Assembly: GCA_964242115.1 (NCBI GenBank)
Contig: CAXSZX010000008.1
Coordinates: forward strand, 114,705-178,704
DNA: 64,000 nucleotides
DNA from: BOG-908 sp964242115
GTDB lineage: Bacteria > Pseudomonadota > Alphaproteobacteria > Acetobacterales > Acetobacteraceae
Reading direction: 5' to 3'
The position numbers were made by a program, and so were the translations under genes. Under the pieces are notes generated by a model, which ran no database searches, had not been told where the DNA came from, and saw only the letters and a program-made list of their open reading frames with translations. This document shows, piece by piece, positions 26,399 through 34,938 of this stretch (the stretch's first letter is position 1; every line of letters starts with the position of its first letter).

Positions 26399-27169
26399 TT
26401 ACGGCGCGGCGCAGGAAGCTGCAATCCGGTTGGTGTGGGCCTCCCAGAGGTCCGGGCGGCGCTGGCGTGTGGCAGCTTCGGCCTGCGCCTGACGCCAGGC
26501 GGCGATAGCGGCGTGGTTGCCGGAGAGCAGCACCGGCGGCACGACGTGGCCGCACCACTCTGCCGGGCGGGTGTAGTGTGGATATTCCAGCAGGCCGGCG
26601 GAGAAGCTTTCCTCGGTGGCGCTGTCGGCTGCGCCCATCACGCCCGGCAACAGGCGGACGGACGCGTCGAGCAGGAACATCGCCGGCAGTTCGCCGCCGG
26701 ACAGCACGAAATCGCCGACGCTGAGTTCCTCGGCGCCGCTGGTCTCGACGGCACGCTGGTCGACGCCTTCGTAGCGGCCACAGAGCAGGATCACGCCGGG
26801 GCCGGCAGCCAAACGCTGGGCGTCCGCCTGGGTCAGCGTGCGGCCGCGCGGGGTGAGGTAGACGAGCGGGCGGCCGTCCTGGACGGCGGCCACGGCGCGG
26901 CTGACCACGTCAGGGCGCATCACCATGCCGGGGCCGCCACCGAACGGGGTGTCATCGACCGTGCGATGCCGGTCGGTAGCGTAAGCGCGGATGTCGTGGG
27001 CCTCCAGCGACCACACGCCTGCCTGCAGCGCACGGCCGGCGAGCGACTGGCCGAGCGGGCCGGGGAACATGTCCGGGAACAAGGTGAGCACGCTTGCGCG
27101 CCATGGCGCAGGCCCGGACGTGGAGCCGGGGCGAAGATCCGGAACAAGCCGGCAATCCGAGGCGCTCAC
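26399..27169 (-). CDS. trmD: tRNA (guanine-N1)-methyltransferase
   Basis: Makes m1G37 in tRNAs, preventing frameshifts. SPOUT-class trefoil knot: SVLTLFPDMFPGPLGQSLAG, DDTPFGGGPGMVMRPD, LLCGRYEGVDQRA and the SAM-binding SVGDFVLSGGELPAM are intact, as is the C-terminal domain. The GTG at 27169 overlaps the rimM stop (GTGA). Length is 256 residues; a slightly later start is possible because the first 25 residues are not typical of the family. Confidence 0.95.
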   Translation of the reverse strand: MSASDCRLVPDLRPGSTSGPAPWRASVLTLFPDMFPGPLGQSLAGRALQAGVWSLEAHDIRAYATDRHRTVDDTPFGGGPGMVMRPDVVSRAVAAVQDGRPLVYLTPRGRTLTQADAQRLAAGPGVILLCGRYEGVDQRAVETSGAEELSVGDFVLSGGELPAMFLLDASVRLLPGVMGAADSATEESFSAGLLEYPHYTRPAEWCGHVVPPVLLSGNHAAIAAWRQAQAEAATRQRRPDLWEAHTNRIAASCAAP

Positions 27170-27687
27170 GCGGCCACCTCGCGCATTTCGATCTCCGCGG
27201 GAGGCGTCACCGTCAGGTAGCCCGCGGCCACGTCCACCAGCGGCACGCAGGCGCGGGTGAACGGGACCACCAACGCGTTGGCAGCTGCCCTGGCGATCTC
27301 CAAGCTGGTCCCGGCGCCGTAGTCATGCACCGCGGTCACCGTGCCGAGCGGCGCGCCCGACGCATCCTGCGCCTGCATGCCCACCAGGTCGGCGAGGTAG
27401 AACTCGTCCGCGTCGGCGGCCGGCAGGCGATGGCGTTCGACGTAGAACCTGGTGTTCACCAGCCGCTCGGCCTCGGTGCGGTCGGCCACCGGGCGTCCGC
27501 GCCCGTCGCGCAACTCGGCAACGCCCTCGCCGCGCCAGGCCAGCGACCAGGTGCCGCCAGCCTCGTCCAGCAGCGGGTTGTAGCGCGCGAGTTCGGCAGG
27601 CTCGGCGGTGTAGCTGTGCACGTGCACAAGCCCGCGTACGCCGTGTGGCCGGCCGACTACCCCCATCAGGATGTGCTGTGCGGGCAC
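27166..27687 (-). CDS. rimM: ribosome maturation factor RimM
   Basis: Assists 30S head assembly by binding S19. The protein of 173 residues starts at GTG 27687, or at ATG 27666 just before GVVGRPHGVRGLVHVHSYT. The reductase-like N-domain is followed by a PRC barrel (EFYLADLVGMQAQDASGAPL, VPFTRACVPLVDVAAGYL). It lies 8 bases after rpsP and overlaps trmD in the form GTGA. Confidence 0.95.
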   Translation of the reverse strand: MPAQHILMGVVGRPHGVRGLVHVHSYTAEPAELARYNPLLDEAGGTWSLAWRGEGVAELRDGRGRPVADRTEAERLVNTRFYVERHRLPAADADEFYLADLVGMQAQDASGAPLGTVTAVHDYGAGTSLEIARAAANALVVPFTRACVPLVDVAAGYLTVTPPAEIEMREVAA

Positions 27688-27695
27688 GCCCGGTC

Positions 27696-28046
27696 TTACG
27701 CGGACGCCGCGGCAGCCGCGGCGGCGGCCTTGGCGCGGTCCTGCGCCTTCTTCTTCGGCGCCGACTGGATCGGCTGCTCGGCGTAGACGCGTTTGGCGAT
27801 CATGCCGGAGTTGGACAGGAACTTGGCGACGCGGTCGGTGGCGATGGCGCCGTGGTCCAGCCAGTGCTTGATGCGCTCGCCGTAGAGACGGATGCGCTCG
27901 TCATGCTCGGCCGGCAGCATCGGGTTGTAGCTGCCCACCTTTTCGATGAAGCGGCCGTCGCGCGGGCTGCGGCTGTCGGCAACCACGATGTGGTAGTAGG
28001 GGCGCTTCTTGGCGCCGGCGCGGGCGAGACGAATTTTAAGACTCAC
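27696..28046 (-). CDS. rpsP: 30S ribosomal protein S16
   Basis: Needed for 30S assembly. GTG 28046 (VSLKIRLARAGAKKRPYYHI) is preferred since AAAGGAAAAG lies upstream and the longer frame adds only basic non-family sequence. The core RSPRDGRFIEKVGSYNPM and the usual IKHWLDHGAIATDRVAKFL are present. The tail after residue 80 is Lys/Ala-rich (KKKAQDRAKAAAAAAAA). It opens the rpsP-rimM-trmD-rplS unit. Confidence 0.97.
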   Translation of the reverse strand: MSLKIRLARAGAKKRPYYHIVVADSRSPRDGRFIEKVGSYNPMLPAEHDERIRLYGERIKHWLDHGAIATDRVAKFLSNSGMIAKRVYAEQPIQSAPKKKAQDRAKAAAAAAAASA

Positions 28047-28305
28047 GTTTCTTTTCCTTTGTTTGCGGGGTCGATCGCGTCGCAGAAGAAGTAGCAAGCT
28101 TCCACGCTCACGTTCATTATCGGACCATCAGACTGAAGCACTTACAAATGGCGAGCAAAGCAAGTTAGCTGCTCAACGCGCTCCATATGAGGCTAGGTTG
28201 AAACGACGTTCTCCTCATCGATAGCCTTGAGCTTCGGCATCGTCTTTCACAGGCGTCGAGCACCAATTTGGCGCCTATGGGTGCGTAGGTCACGAACTTC
28301 TCCGA
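28047..28305. other. 259-base gap between ffh and rpsP
   Basis: No family A or B repeat here, unlike most gaps of this size. It should hold the rpsP operon promoter and the ffh terminator. Nothing else is recognisable; several short frames on the plus strand look like chance. Confidence 0.5.
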
Positions 28306-29688
28306 TCAGTAACCACGTGGGCGTTGCTGGCCCATGCCCTTCGGCATCAGGGCGCCCATGCCTTGGCGCATCAGGCCCTTCTGGCCCAATTTGCCCATGC
28401 GCTTCATCATCGTGGACATGTCGTCGAACTGCTTGAGCAGCTTGTTGACCTCCTGCACGCTGGTGCCGCTGCCGGACGCGATGCGCTTCTTGCGGCTCGC
28501 CTTGATGATGTCCGGCGTGCGGCGTTCCTTGACAGTCATCGAGCCGATGATCGCCTGCTGGCGCTTGAACACGCTGGTGTCGATGTTGGCGTTTTCGATC
28601 TGCTGCTTCATCTGGCCCATGCCGGGCAGCATGCCGAGGATCGAGCTGATCGACCCCATCTTGCTGATCTGCTTGAGCTGCGACGCGTAGTCCTCCAGCG
28701 TGAAAACGCCGCGCATCATCCGCTTGGCGAGCTTCTCGGCCTCGTCCTGGTCGATCGTCTCCCCGGCGCGCTCCACCAGGCCCACGATGTCGCCCAGGCC
28801 GAGGATGCGGCCGGCCACGCGCTCGGGGTGGAACTCCTCCAGCGCGTCGATTTTCTCGCCGGAGCCGCTAAACTTGATCGGTGCGCCGGTGACCTGGCGC
28901 ATGGAGAGGGCCGCACCGCCCCGCGCGTCGCCGTCCATCCGGGTCAGCACGATGCCGGTGACGCCCACCGTCTCGTTAAAGGCGCGCGCAGTCTGCACCG
29001 CGTCCTGGCCGGTCATCGCGTCGACCACCAGCAGCGTCTCTGCCGGCGAGGTCGCCTCGCGGATTTCGCGGACCTCGTTCATCAGAGCCTGGTCGATCGA
29101 CAGGCGGCCGGCGGTGTCGAGGATCACCACGTCGTAGCCTTCGCGGCGGCCGGTCTCCATGGCGCGCCGCGCAATCTGCACGGGAGTCTGGCCGGACACG
29201 ATCGGCAGGCTGGCCACGCCGGCGCGCTCGGCGAGTTGCGCCAGCTGCAGCTGGGCGGCAGGCCGCTGGGTATCCAGGCTGGCCAGCAGAACGCGCTTTT
29301 TCTCGCGGTTGAGCAGCCGCAATGCGAGCTTGCCGGACGTGGTGGTCTTGCCCGAGCCCTGCAGCCCCACCATCAGGATCGGCACAGGGGCGGCCGCGGC
29401 CAGGTTCAGCGGCATCGCGCCGGCGCCGCCGAGCGCCTCGACCAGCGCGTCGTTGACGATCTTGGCCACCTGCTGGCCGGGCGAGACGGCGGAGAGCACC
29501 TCGGCCCCCACCGCCCGCTCGCGCACGCGGGCGACGAAGTCTTTGACCACCGGCAGCGCCACGTCGGCGTCCAGCATGGCCAGGCGCACTTCCCGCAGCG
29601 CCTCGGTCACGTCTCCCTCGCTCAGCGCCCCGCGTTTGCGGAGGCGGTCGAAGATGCCGGTGAACTTGTCCGACAGGGCGTCGAACAT
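28306..29688 (-). CDS. ffh: signal recognition particle protein Ffh
   Basis: SRP54 GTPase that targets nascent membrane proteins with 4.5S RNA. The 460-residue protein starts MFDALSDKFTGIFDRLRKRG (ATG 29688). The N domain is followed by the G domain with GLQGSGKTTTSGKLA, SLDTQRPAAQLQLAQLA, ILDTAGRLSIDQ, TRMDGDARGGAALS, and the Met-rich M domain with GSISSILGMLPGM, SGTSVQEVNKLLKQF and a Gly/Met-rich end. The usual alphaproteobacterial neighbour rpsP follows. Confidence 0.97.
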   Translation of the reverse strand: MFDALSDKFTGIFDRLRKRGALSEGDVTEALREVRLAMLDADVALPVVKDFVARVRERAVGAEVLSAVSPGQQVAKIVNDALVEALGGAGAMPLNLAAAAPVPILMVGLQGSGKTTTSGKLALRLLNREKKRVLLASLDTQRPAAQLQLAQLAERAGVASLPIVSGQTPVQIARRAMETGRREGYDVVILDTAGRLSIDQALMNEVREIREATSPAETLLVVDAMTGQDAVQTARAFNETVGVTGIVLTRMDGDARGGAALSMRQVTGAPIKFSGSGEKIDALEEFHPERVAGRILGLGDIVGLVERAGETIDQDEAEKLAKRMMRGVFTLEDYASQLKQISKMGSISSILGMLPGMGQMKQQIENANIDTSVFKRQQAIIGSMTVKERRTPDIIKASRKKRIASGSGTSVQEVNKLLKQFDDMSTMMKRMGKLGQKGLMRQGMGALMPKGMGQQRPRGY

Positions 29689-29842
29689 GGGTGTTGCCGC
29701 CTCCACAATGCAGAACGCGCCGCTGCGCGAACACTCGCGGAGCGGCGTAGCCCCCGCGTGTGGCGGGGACCGGGAGACGTAAGTTGCCCGGATAAGAAGC
29801 ACATCGCGCAGACGGGTGAGGTCTGTCAAGGCCGGTCAGACT

Positions 29843-29990
29843 AGAAAGGAAGGTCTTGTTTTTCGAGAGAAGGAAGCAAAAAGCCTTTGTCGCGGATTGC
29901 GGAGCGACACCTCTCAACTTGGCACGATCGGCGAGAGCAAAAGTTTTTTGGTTCTTGTTTTCGAAAAAGAACCGCTTGCCTTGCCTTGCT
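29843..29990. repeat. family A palindromic repeat, copy A14 (decayed left)
   Basis: Left tip degenerate (GGTCTTGTTTTTCGAGAGAAGG), inner arms AAAAGCCTTTGTCGCGGA and GCAAAAGTTTTTTGG, right tip GGTTC/GAACC with core TTGTTTTCGAAAAA. It lies upstream of ffh and ends before the lysozyme-like gene, in a 321-base gap. Confidence 0.75.
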
Positions 29991-30009
29991 CATCAACAGC
30001 CGTGCGTTG

Positions 30010-30987
30010 TCATCCAGCCTTACACCATGCCCAAAGCTGCAGCACGTCGGCAGCGTATTGCTCGGTGCACGAGCCACCGCCGTTGTAGAGCCGCACGGCC
30101 GAGCTTACGTCACCATCGCTCGCCTGAAGCTTGCAGCGCAGCTCCACAACCAAGCGCGCAAGGCACTCCTCGATGTGATACCAGCGCCGTTCGTGAAAGA
30201 AGTCCGGGTCCACGCGTATGTTTTGCAGGTCGTTCTGGAACACGCCGTAACCTTTGTAGAGGTAGTGCGCCGGCTCGTAGCCGCGCAACGCGGCGCGGGA
30301 TTTGTTGGCTTCCGCGATCAGCATGTCGGTGACCGCGCCGTGGACGGGGTCCGCGCGTAGCGCCGCCTGGTTGCGTGGAAAGGCGTCTCGGTGGGTGCCC
30401 GGCACGTCGCCGCTGGCGTCGAACACGCAGTAGCCGAGGATTGCGCCCGGGGCGATCTGGCCGATCTTGCCGACCCAGTAGACGGCGCTCTCCTTGGCTG
30501 CGATGGCACAGACGAGATCGCTGTCCAGACCGGCCACGCCGGTGATTGCCGCGTCGATCTCCGCCGCGAAGTGCTGCCGGAACCAACGCTTGACCGCAGC
30601 CGCCTGCTCCGCACGCAACGGCGGGCGCGCGGCGGGCAAGCTGCCTGCGACGCTGAGCGCGCCCACCGGGGCGGTGATGTCTGCGGCAGCGCCCATCAGT
30701 TTCGCCCAGACACGCGCGTCGACAATCCCAGTGCAAGCCCGGGGCGGCATGTTGTTGCAGAACGCGCTCACGCTCAGCGCGGTGGCCTCGCCGAACACAC
30801 CATCGGCTTTGCCACATGAGGGTTGGATCCGCAGCGTAGCCAGCGCCTGCTGCACGGCGCGCACGTCCTGGCCGCTCAGCAGCGGCGTCTGGTAGGCCAG
30901 GGTTCGGGTGAAGTGCATTTTCAACGCGTCGGCATCGCGCGCGCCTTGCGCCAGACGGTCTTCAACCGGGTATCCATGAAAAAGCAT
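30010..30987 (-). CDS. peptidoglycan-binding, lysozyme-like protein
   Basis: 325 residues without a clear signal peptide. Residues about 35-80 resemble a PG_binding_1 domain (LLSGQDVRAVQQALATLRIQ, ADGVFGEATALSVSAFC). The C-terminal half begins with DSDLVCAIAAKESAVYWVGK, where the Glu after AAK could be a lysozyme/transglycosylase acid, and continues with NLYKGYG-like text (HYLYKGYGVFQNDLQNIRVD) and RLYNGGGSCTEQYAADVLQL, typical of lysozyme-like folds. It may be a phage-type endolysin, a secreted muramidase or a toxin-like enzyme. No secretion or phage genes are adjacent. Function is inferred from fold only. Confidence 0.7.
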   Translation of the reverse strand: MLFHGYPVEDRLAQGARDADALKMHFTRTLAYQTPLLSGQDVRAVQQALATLRIQPSCGKADGVFGEATALSVSAFCNNMPPRACTGIVDARVWAKLMGAAADITAPVGALSVAGSLPAARPPLRAEQAAAVKRWFRQHFAAEIDAAITGVAGLDSDLVCAIAAKESAVYWVGKIGQIAPGAILGYCVFDASGDVPGTHRDAFPRNQAALRADPVHGAVTDMLIAEANKSRAALRGYEPAHYLYKGYGVFQNDLQNIRVDPDFFHERRWYHIEECLARLVVELRCKLQASDGDVSSAVRLYNGGGSCTEQYAADVLQLWAWCKAG

Positions 30988-31046
30988 CCAAATTACGCAA
31001 GCTGTAACGATACCAGTCGGGCATGGAGCTGGGCAAACCTGTAGTG

Positions 31047-31190
31047 TGAGGCAAGCGGTTCTTTTTTGAGAAAAGACCCAAGTTACTGCTGGCCTTTCGG
31101 GTGCGCCGTTATCAGAGGTGTCGTTTCAGCCGTCCGCGACAGCCGTGACAAAAGCTTTTTGCTTCTTTTCCTCGAAAAAGAAGAGTTTCG
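31047..31190. repeat. family A palindromic repeat, copy A15, in a divergent region
   Basis: Left tip GGTTC with a damaged right side (GAGAAAAGACCC); centre GTGTCGTTTCAGCC; inner right arm GTCCGCGACAGCCG and CAAAAGCTTTTTGC; right tip CTTC/GAAG. It lies between divergently transcribed genes in a 355-base gap. Bases 31191-31342 hold only upstream sequence of the hydrolase gene. Confidence 0.8.
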
Positions 31191-31342
31191 CTTTCTCTTG
31201 TTCGCCCCCCCCTGAACGCCATGCGCCCAGCGCGGTCGCGCATTGGTCGGAATTGCGAAAGGCTACTTCACTGTTACCGTGCTCGGGCCGGGTGTGATAA
31301 CGTTGTTGATCCAGCAAGGCTTACACATGAGGGCGTTGAGGC

Positions 31343-32281
31343 ATGCTGACTACGGTGCATTTCGCAACAAACCGCGCCGTTGCAAACGACGGGCTACAGG
31401 TCACAGATTACGGCACGCGCATGGTTTCGCCATCTGATCCGGCGATGATCACATACGGCAGAGCGCTCGTCGAAGATGTCGATGTGGCGAGCGGCCAGTC
31501 GGGCCATGTCGCCGCGATGCAAGACGTTGTGCAAGGCGGCTTTTCCGCGCGTTGCATCCGCGATCTTGTCTCGCCTGGGCGCAACATCGTCGTGTTCATT
31601 CACGGCTTCGACAACGGCTTTGCCGACGCGATCACCCGTGCGGCCTTCAACCGGGACTGGTTCGCCGCTTCCGGCGCGGTGGACGCCGACATGAACGTGG
31701 TGGTGTTTGCCTGGCCATCGCTCGGCCGCGCAATCGGCTTGCCGATACCGTGGGCCGACTATCTTCAGGATCAGACGATGGCAGGTCGGTCCGGCGTGCA
31801 CATCGCGGCGTTTTTAGCACACCTGCTGCCGGTGCTGCAGCAAGCACGCTCGGCTGGCACGCGGTGCTACCTGTTATGTCACAGCATGGGCAACTACGCC
31901 TTGCAGGCGGCTGTGGAAGACTGGTTTCTACAGGACTTGCACTCTGTAGAAATGTTCGACGAAGCAATTCTCGCGGCTGCCGACGAACGATACGACAGTT
32001 TCTCATTCGCCGAGCCTAGCCGACTGAGTTGCCTACCAAGGCTTGCGCGCCGCATCAGCGTGTATTCGAGCGAAGCGGACGTGGTGCTGACGCTCAGCAG
32101 CGCGGTGAACGGGATGCGTCGCCTGGGACAGCAAGGACCGCTTGGCGACGCTCCTGTCAACCCCAGTTTCCGTCTGATCGATTGTTCAGACTACCACGAT
32201 TATCCGTATGGTCCGCTCAACTCGCACCAATACTACCGGCTTTCACCTAGCGTGCGTGCAGACATTGTCGCGTTGCTGTGA
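31343..32281 (+). CDS. alpha/beta hydrolase, DUF900-like
   Basis: A 312-residue protein with alpha/beta hydrolase features: NIVVFIHGFDNGFADAITRA (oxyanion region), NVVVFAWPSLGRAIGLPIPW, and the nucleophile elbow YLLCHSMGNYALQAA with Ser in CHSMGNY. A late His (PLNSHQYYRL) and an Asp in the YSSEADVVL block complete a plausible triad. It starts MLTTVHFATNRAV, usual for DUF900 esterase-like proteins that begin with an FATNR motif. No signal peptide. Substrate unknown. Likely transcribed alone. Confidence 0.82.
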   Translation: MLTTVHFATNRAVANDGLQVTDYGTRMVSPSDPAMITYGRALVEDVDVASGQSGHVAAMQDVVQGGFSARCIRDLVSPGRNIVVFIHGFDNGFADAITRAAFNRDWFAASGAVDADMNVVVFAWPSLGRAIGLPIPWADYLQDQTMAGRSGVHIAAFLAHLLPVLQQARSAGTRCYLLCHSMGNYALQAAVEDWFLQDLHSVEMFDEAILAAADERYDSFSFAEPSRLSCLPRLARRISVYSSEADVVLTLSSAVNGMRRLGQQGPLGDAPVNPSFRLIDCSDYHDYPYGPLNSHQYYRLSPSVRADIVALL

Positions 32282-32398
32282 TACGTCATAGCCTGCAAAG
32301 AGAAACAAGGAACATCTTCGTCGGTAACACCATGCTTCGTAATGGTTCAATGCGCCGTAGAAGTTCTTTGTTTCTCTTTCAGAGTGAAGTGCGGGGTT

Positions 32399-32710
32399 TT
32401 AGTGGTTTCGGCCACGTCCTGTTTTGGCTTGCAGAGCGTCGATTTGTTTTGACGCGTCTGCTTTCGTCAAGGTCTCATCGAACGGAACCCCGGCCTCCTC
32501 AGAGAGCGTCTTGAGGTAGGATGCCTGCGCGCCGGTCATCGTCTCGCCGCCGGTGGTCCAATCACTGGGATCTTTTTCCGTGTTGGACGGCAGGGAATGC
32601 GGATCGGCCTCGCTGGCGCCCTGCTTCGGGTTGTGCGTGGCATGTTCTGTGCGGTTGGACGACGGCAACGCCTGCTCGTCCGCTTCGCTGGTCTTCGATG
32701 TTTCCTTCAT
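32399..32710 (-). CDS. DUF3072 small acidic protein
   Basis: Small hydrophilic protein of 103 residues with an unstructured Ser/Glu/Asn-rich first half and the DUF3072 core WTTGGETMTGAQASYLKTLS followed by EAGVPFDETLTKADASKQID. Members of this family are often seen among stress or general-response genes of alphaproteobacteria; no activity is known. ATG 32710. Both sides are non-coding spacers of 120-200 bases without repeats. Confidence 0.8.
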   Translation of the reverse strand: MKETSKTSEADEQALPSSNRTEHATHNPKQGASEADPHSLPSNTEKDPSDWTTGGETMTGAQASYLKTLSEEAGVPFDETLTKADASKQIDALQAKTGRGRNH

Positions 32711-32910
32711 GTGTGCGCAAACGTTCGCGTTTCTGGTTCGTTCACCGTGCTGACGGGTCTGTGACTATGGCTGGCAACTTTGTGTCGACTTTAGCGCCCG
32801 GGACGGTCGATGGGGTTAAACCGGTTGTGTGCACCGAAGCAACATGGCCGGTTGCGTTGGATCGGTGACGCTGCAGCTGCCAGCGGCAAGTCGGTATGAA
32901 GCAAGCAGGA

Positions 32911-33330
32911 CTATCGCTGGTATGGTAGGGGCAGCAGGTACGTCAGCGGCACCCGCACCAATCCTCCTGCACCAGGCACGATCACGTGGGTGCCGGGGTC
33001 AAAGTCGGTCAGCATCTCCCGGCAGGCGCCGCATGGCGGGACCACGGCGATCTCCTGCGAGTGCTCGTGCTCCTTCGGGTGACGCACGGCTACAGCACAC
33101 TCGATGGTGCCGTCGCCCTCGAGGATGACACGGCCGACTGCGATCGCCTCGGCACAGACCTGCATGCGGCCGACAGTGGCGCCAAGGTGCAGGCCGGTCC
33201 AGATGCGGCCGTCGCGGCTGCGCAGGGCGGCGGCAACCATGTGCCAGAACGGGCGGTAGTGGCGGGCAATGGTGACGCGGGCGGCTTCGACGAGCGCCTG
33301 GTCGGCGTCGGAGAGAGGGAGGGCGGTCAC
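32911..33330 (-). CDS. cdd: cytidine deaminase-family protein
   Basis: Homotetrameric-type deaminase of 139 residues, probably converting cytidine or deoxycytidine to uridine. The zinc site is present: RMQVCAEAIAVGRVI (CAE with catalytic Glu) and VPPCGACREML (PCxxC). The Gln usual after PCGxCR is Glu here, and the usual N-terminal FSGFXVGAAL is replaced by HYRPFWHMVAAALRSRDGRI, so substrate choice may differ (blasticidin deaminase-like members also vary here). GTG 33330 is tentative. It is upstream of the recA 3' end with repeat A16 between. Confidence 0.82.
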   Translation of the reverse strand: MTALPLSDADQALVEAARVTIARHYRPFWHMVAAALRSRDGRIWTGLHLGATVGRMQVCAEAIAVGRVILEGDGTIECAVAVRHPKEHEHSQEIAVVPPCGACREMLTDFDPGTHVIVPGAGGLVRVPLTYLLPLPYQR

Positions 33331-33336
33331 GAAGAG

Positions 33337-33462
33337 AACAAGGCCTTCTTTTTTGAAGAAAGACGCAAAAAAACTTTTGACTTTGCTATCGCGTGATTTT
33401 CTAGCGACGTGTAGCCTGGTAACAAAAGTTTTCTGGCTCTTTTTTCGAAAAAGAACTGCTTT
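33337..33462. repeat. family A palindromic repeat, copy A16
   Basis: Between the deaminase start and the recA stop. Left tip CCTTC/GACGC is imperfect (a G-for-A change in the right half). Inner arms AAAAAAACTTTTGAC and AACAAAAGTTTTCTGG. Right tip GGCTC/GAAC with core TTTTTTCGAAAAA is also imperfect, ending before the recA stop codon. Confidence 0.8.
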
Positions 33463-33463
33463 C

Positions 33464-34507
33464 TTACTCCGCGGCTTCCGCCTCTTCCCCTTCGTCCGGC
33501 GGTACCAGCATTTTGTCCGCCACCGCCCCAGCCTGCTCGCGGATGCGCTTCTCGATCGCCTCGGCGGCGTCCTTGTGGTCGCGCAGGAACTGCTTGGCGT
33601 TCTCGCGACCCTGACCAATGCGCGTGCTGTCGAAGCTGAACCAGCTGCCGGACTTCTCCACGATGCCGGCCTTCACCCCCAGGTCAACCAGCTCGCCCAC
33701 TTTGCTGATGCCCTCGCCGAACATGATGTCGAACTCCACCTCGCGGAACGGCGGCGCAAGCTTGTTCTTGGCCACCTTTACGCGCGTCGAGTTGCCGACC
33801 ACGTTCTCGCGATCCTTGATCGAACCGGTGCGCCTGATCTCCATGCGGACAGAGGCGTAGAACTTCAGCGCGTTGCCGCCGGTCGTGGTCTCCGGGTTGC
33901 CGAACATGACTCCGATCTTCAACCGGATCTGGTTGAGAAAGATCAGCATCGTGTTGCTCTTGCTGACGCTGCCGGTGATCTTGCGCAGCGCCTGGCTCAT
34001 CAACCTTGCGTGCAGGCCGACATGGGTGTCGCCCATCTCGCCCTCGAGCTCGGCGCGTGGCACCAGGGCGGCCACGCTGTCGATCACCAGCACATCGATC
34101 GCCCCCGAGCGGACCAGCGTGTCGCAGATCTCCAGCGCCTGCTCGCCGGCGTCGGGCTGGCTAATCAGCAGGTTGTCCACGTCCACGCCGAGCTTGCGGG
34201 CGTAGATCGGGTCCAGCGCGTGCTCGGCGTCGATAAAGGCACAGGTGCCGCCGCGCTTCTGCGCCTCGGCGATGGCGTGCAACGCAAGCGTTGTCTTGCC
34301 CGAGCTCTCCGGCCCATAGACCTCAACGATGCGGCCGCGCGGCAGGCCGCCTATTCCCAGCGCGATGTCGAGTCCTAGCGAGCCAGACGGAATCACCTCG
34401 ATCTGCTCGTCCTGCGTGCGGGCCCCCATGCGCATGATCGAGCCTTTGCCGAAGGCCCGCTCAATCTGCGACATGGCCGCATCCAGCGCCTTACCTTTGT
34501 CTGCCAC
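33464..34507 (-). CDS. recA: recombinase RecA
   Basis: DNA strand exchange protein and co-protease for LexA. The 347-residue protein has the N-terminal helix ALDAAMSQIERAFGKGSIMR, Walker A YGPESSGKTTLALHAIAE, the mutation-sensitive loop block NQIRLKIGVMFGNPETTTGG and PPFREVEFDIMFGEGISKVG. GTG 34507 is chosen: AGGAGCGGGCAC precedes it. The tail is acidic (EEGEEAEAAE). An SOS operator lies about 165 bases upstream. It stands apart from its neighbours and is probably a single-gene, LexA-controlled transcript. Confidence 0.98.
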   Translation of the reverse strand: MADKGKALDAAMSQIERAFGKGSIMRMGARTQDEQIEVIPSGSLGLDIALGIGGLPRGRIVEVYGPESSGKTTLALHAIAEAQKRGGTCAFIDAEHALDPIYARKLGVDVDNLLISQPDAGEQALEICDTLVRSGAIDVLVIDSVAALVPRAELEGEMGDTHVGLHARLMSQALRKITGSVSKSNTMLIFLNQIRLKIGVMFGNPETTTGGNALKFYASVRMEIRRTGSIKDRENVVGNSTRVKVAKNKLAPPFREVEFDIMFGEGISKVGELVDLGVKAGIVEKSGSWFSFDSTRIGQGRENAKQFLRDHKDAAEAIEKRIREQAGAVADKMLVPPDEGEEAEAAE

Positions 34508-34670
34508 GTGCCCGCTCCTTGAACCGCTTTTTGCGTTCGTGATGTTCAACCCAGCCGCGAAAACGAACGTAGTCGTTTCGCCTTCGGCGCGTTGCGGCAC
34601 TCTGTCACAGGTGCGGACGGAGCCGCAACCCTCGCGTGTATGTAGCTGCCGGGCAGGATTTTAACAATGT

Positions 34671-34685
34671 GTTCGCTTTTCGTTC
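34671..34685. promoter_or_regulatory. SOS box (LexA operator) of recA
   Basis: GTTCGCTTTTCGTTC, an exact GTTC-N7-GTTC, the direct-repeat LexA operator of alphaproteobacteria (GAAC-N7-GAAC on the recA strand). It lies about 165 bases upstream of the recA GTG. A TTAAAAT sequence 20-odd bases downstream on the recA strand could serve as -10, so the box would overlap the promoter. A further GTTC/GAAC pair flanks it (34682-34697). Confidence 0.85.
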
Positions 34686-34707
34686 GTATAGGAACGAACG
34701 CGCCGCA

Positions 34708-34938
34708 TCAAGCCGCATCTGAACGGTTGTCGGCCAACAACTCGCCGAGCTTTGCTTTCAGCTCAGCCATGGCGAACGGTTTGCCAAGGTAGAGAATGTC
34801 TTGGGCCTGCAGCGCCTCTCGCAGGGTCGAGTCGGCGTAGCCGGACATGAGGATCGCCGGCAGCCCGGGCTGCGACTGACGGAGGGTGCGCACCAAGGTT
34901 GGGCCATCTAAACCGGGCATCACCACGTCGGAGATCAC
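34708..34938 (-). pseudogene. cckA: C-terminal receiver fragment of CckA (split by a frame break)
   Basis: A frame of 76 residues that holds the last two thirds of a response-regulator receiver domain: ISDVVMPGLDGPTLVRTL with the phospho-acceptor Asp, MSGYADSTLR with the switch Ser, and YLGKPFAMAELKAKLGELL with the Lys. Its GTG overlaps the TGA of the preceding frame (GTGA). In an intact hybrid kinase these residues follow directly on ALDLVELGELGPAL. It may be made by re-initiation or by a -1 frameshift, or the gene is simply broken, or the base call is wrong. Confidence 0.8.
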
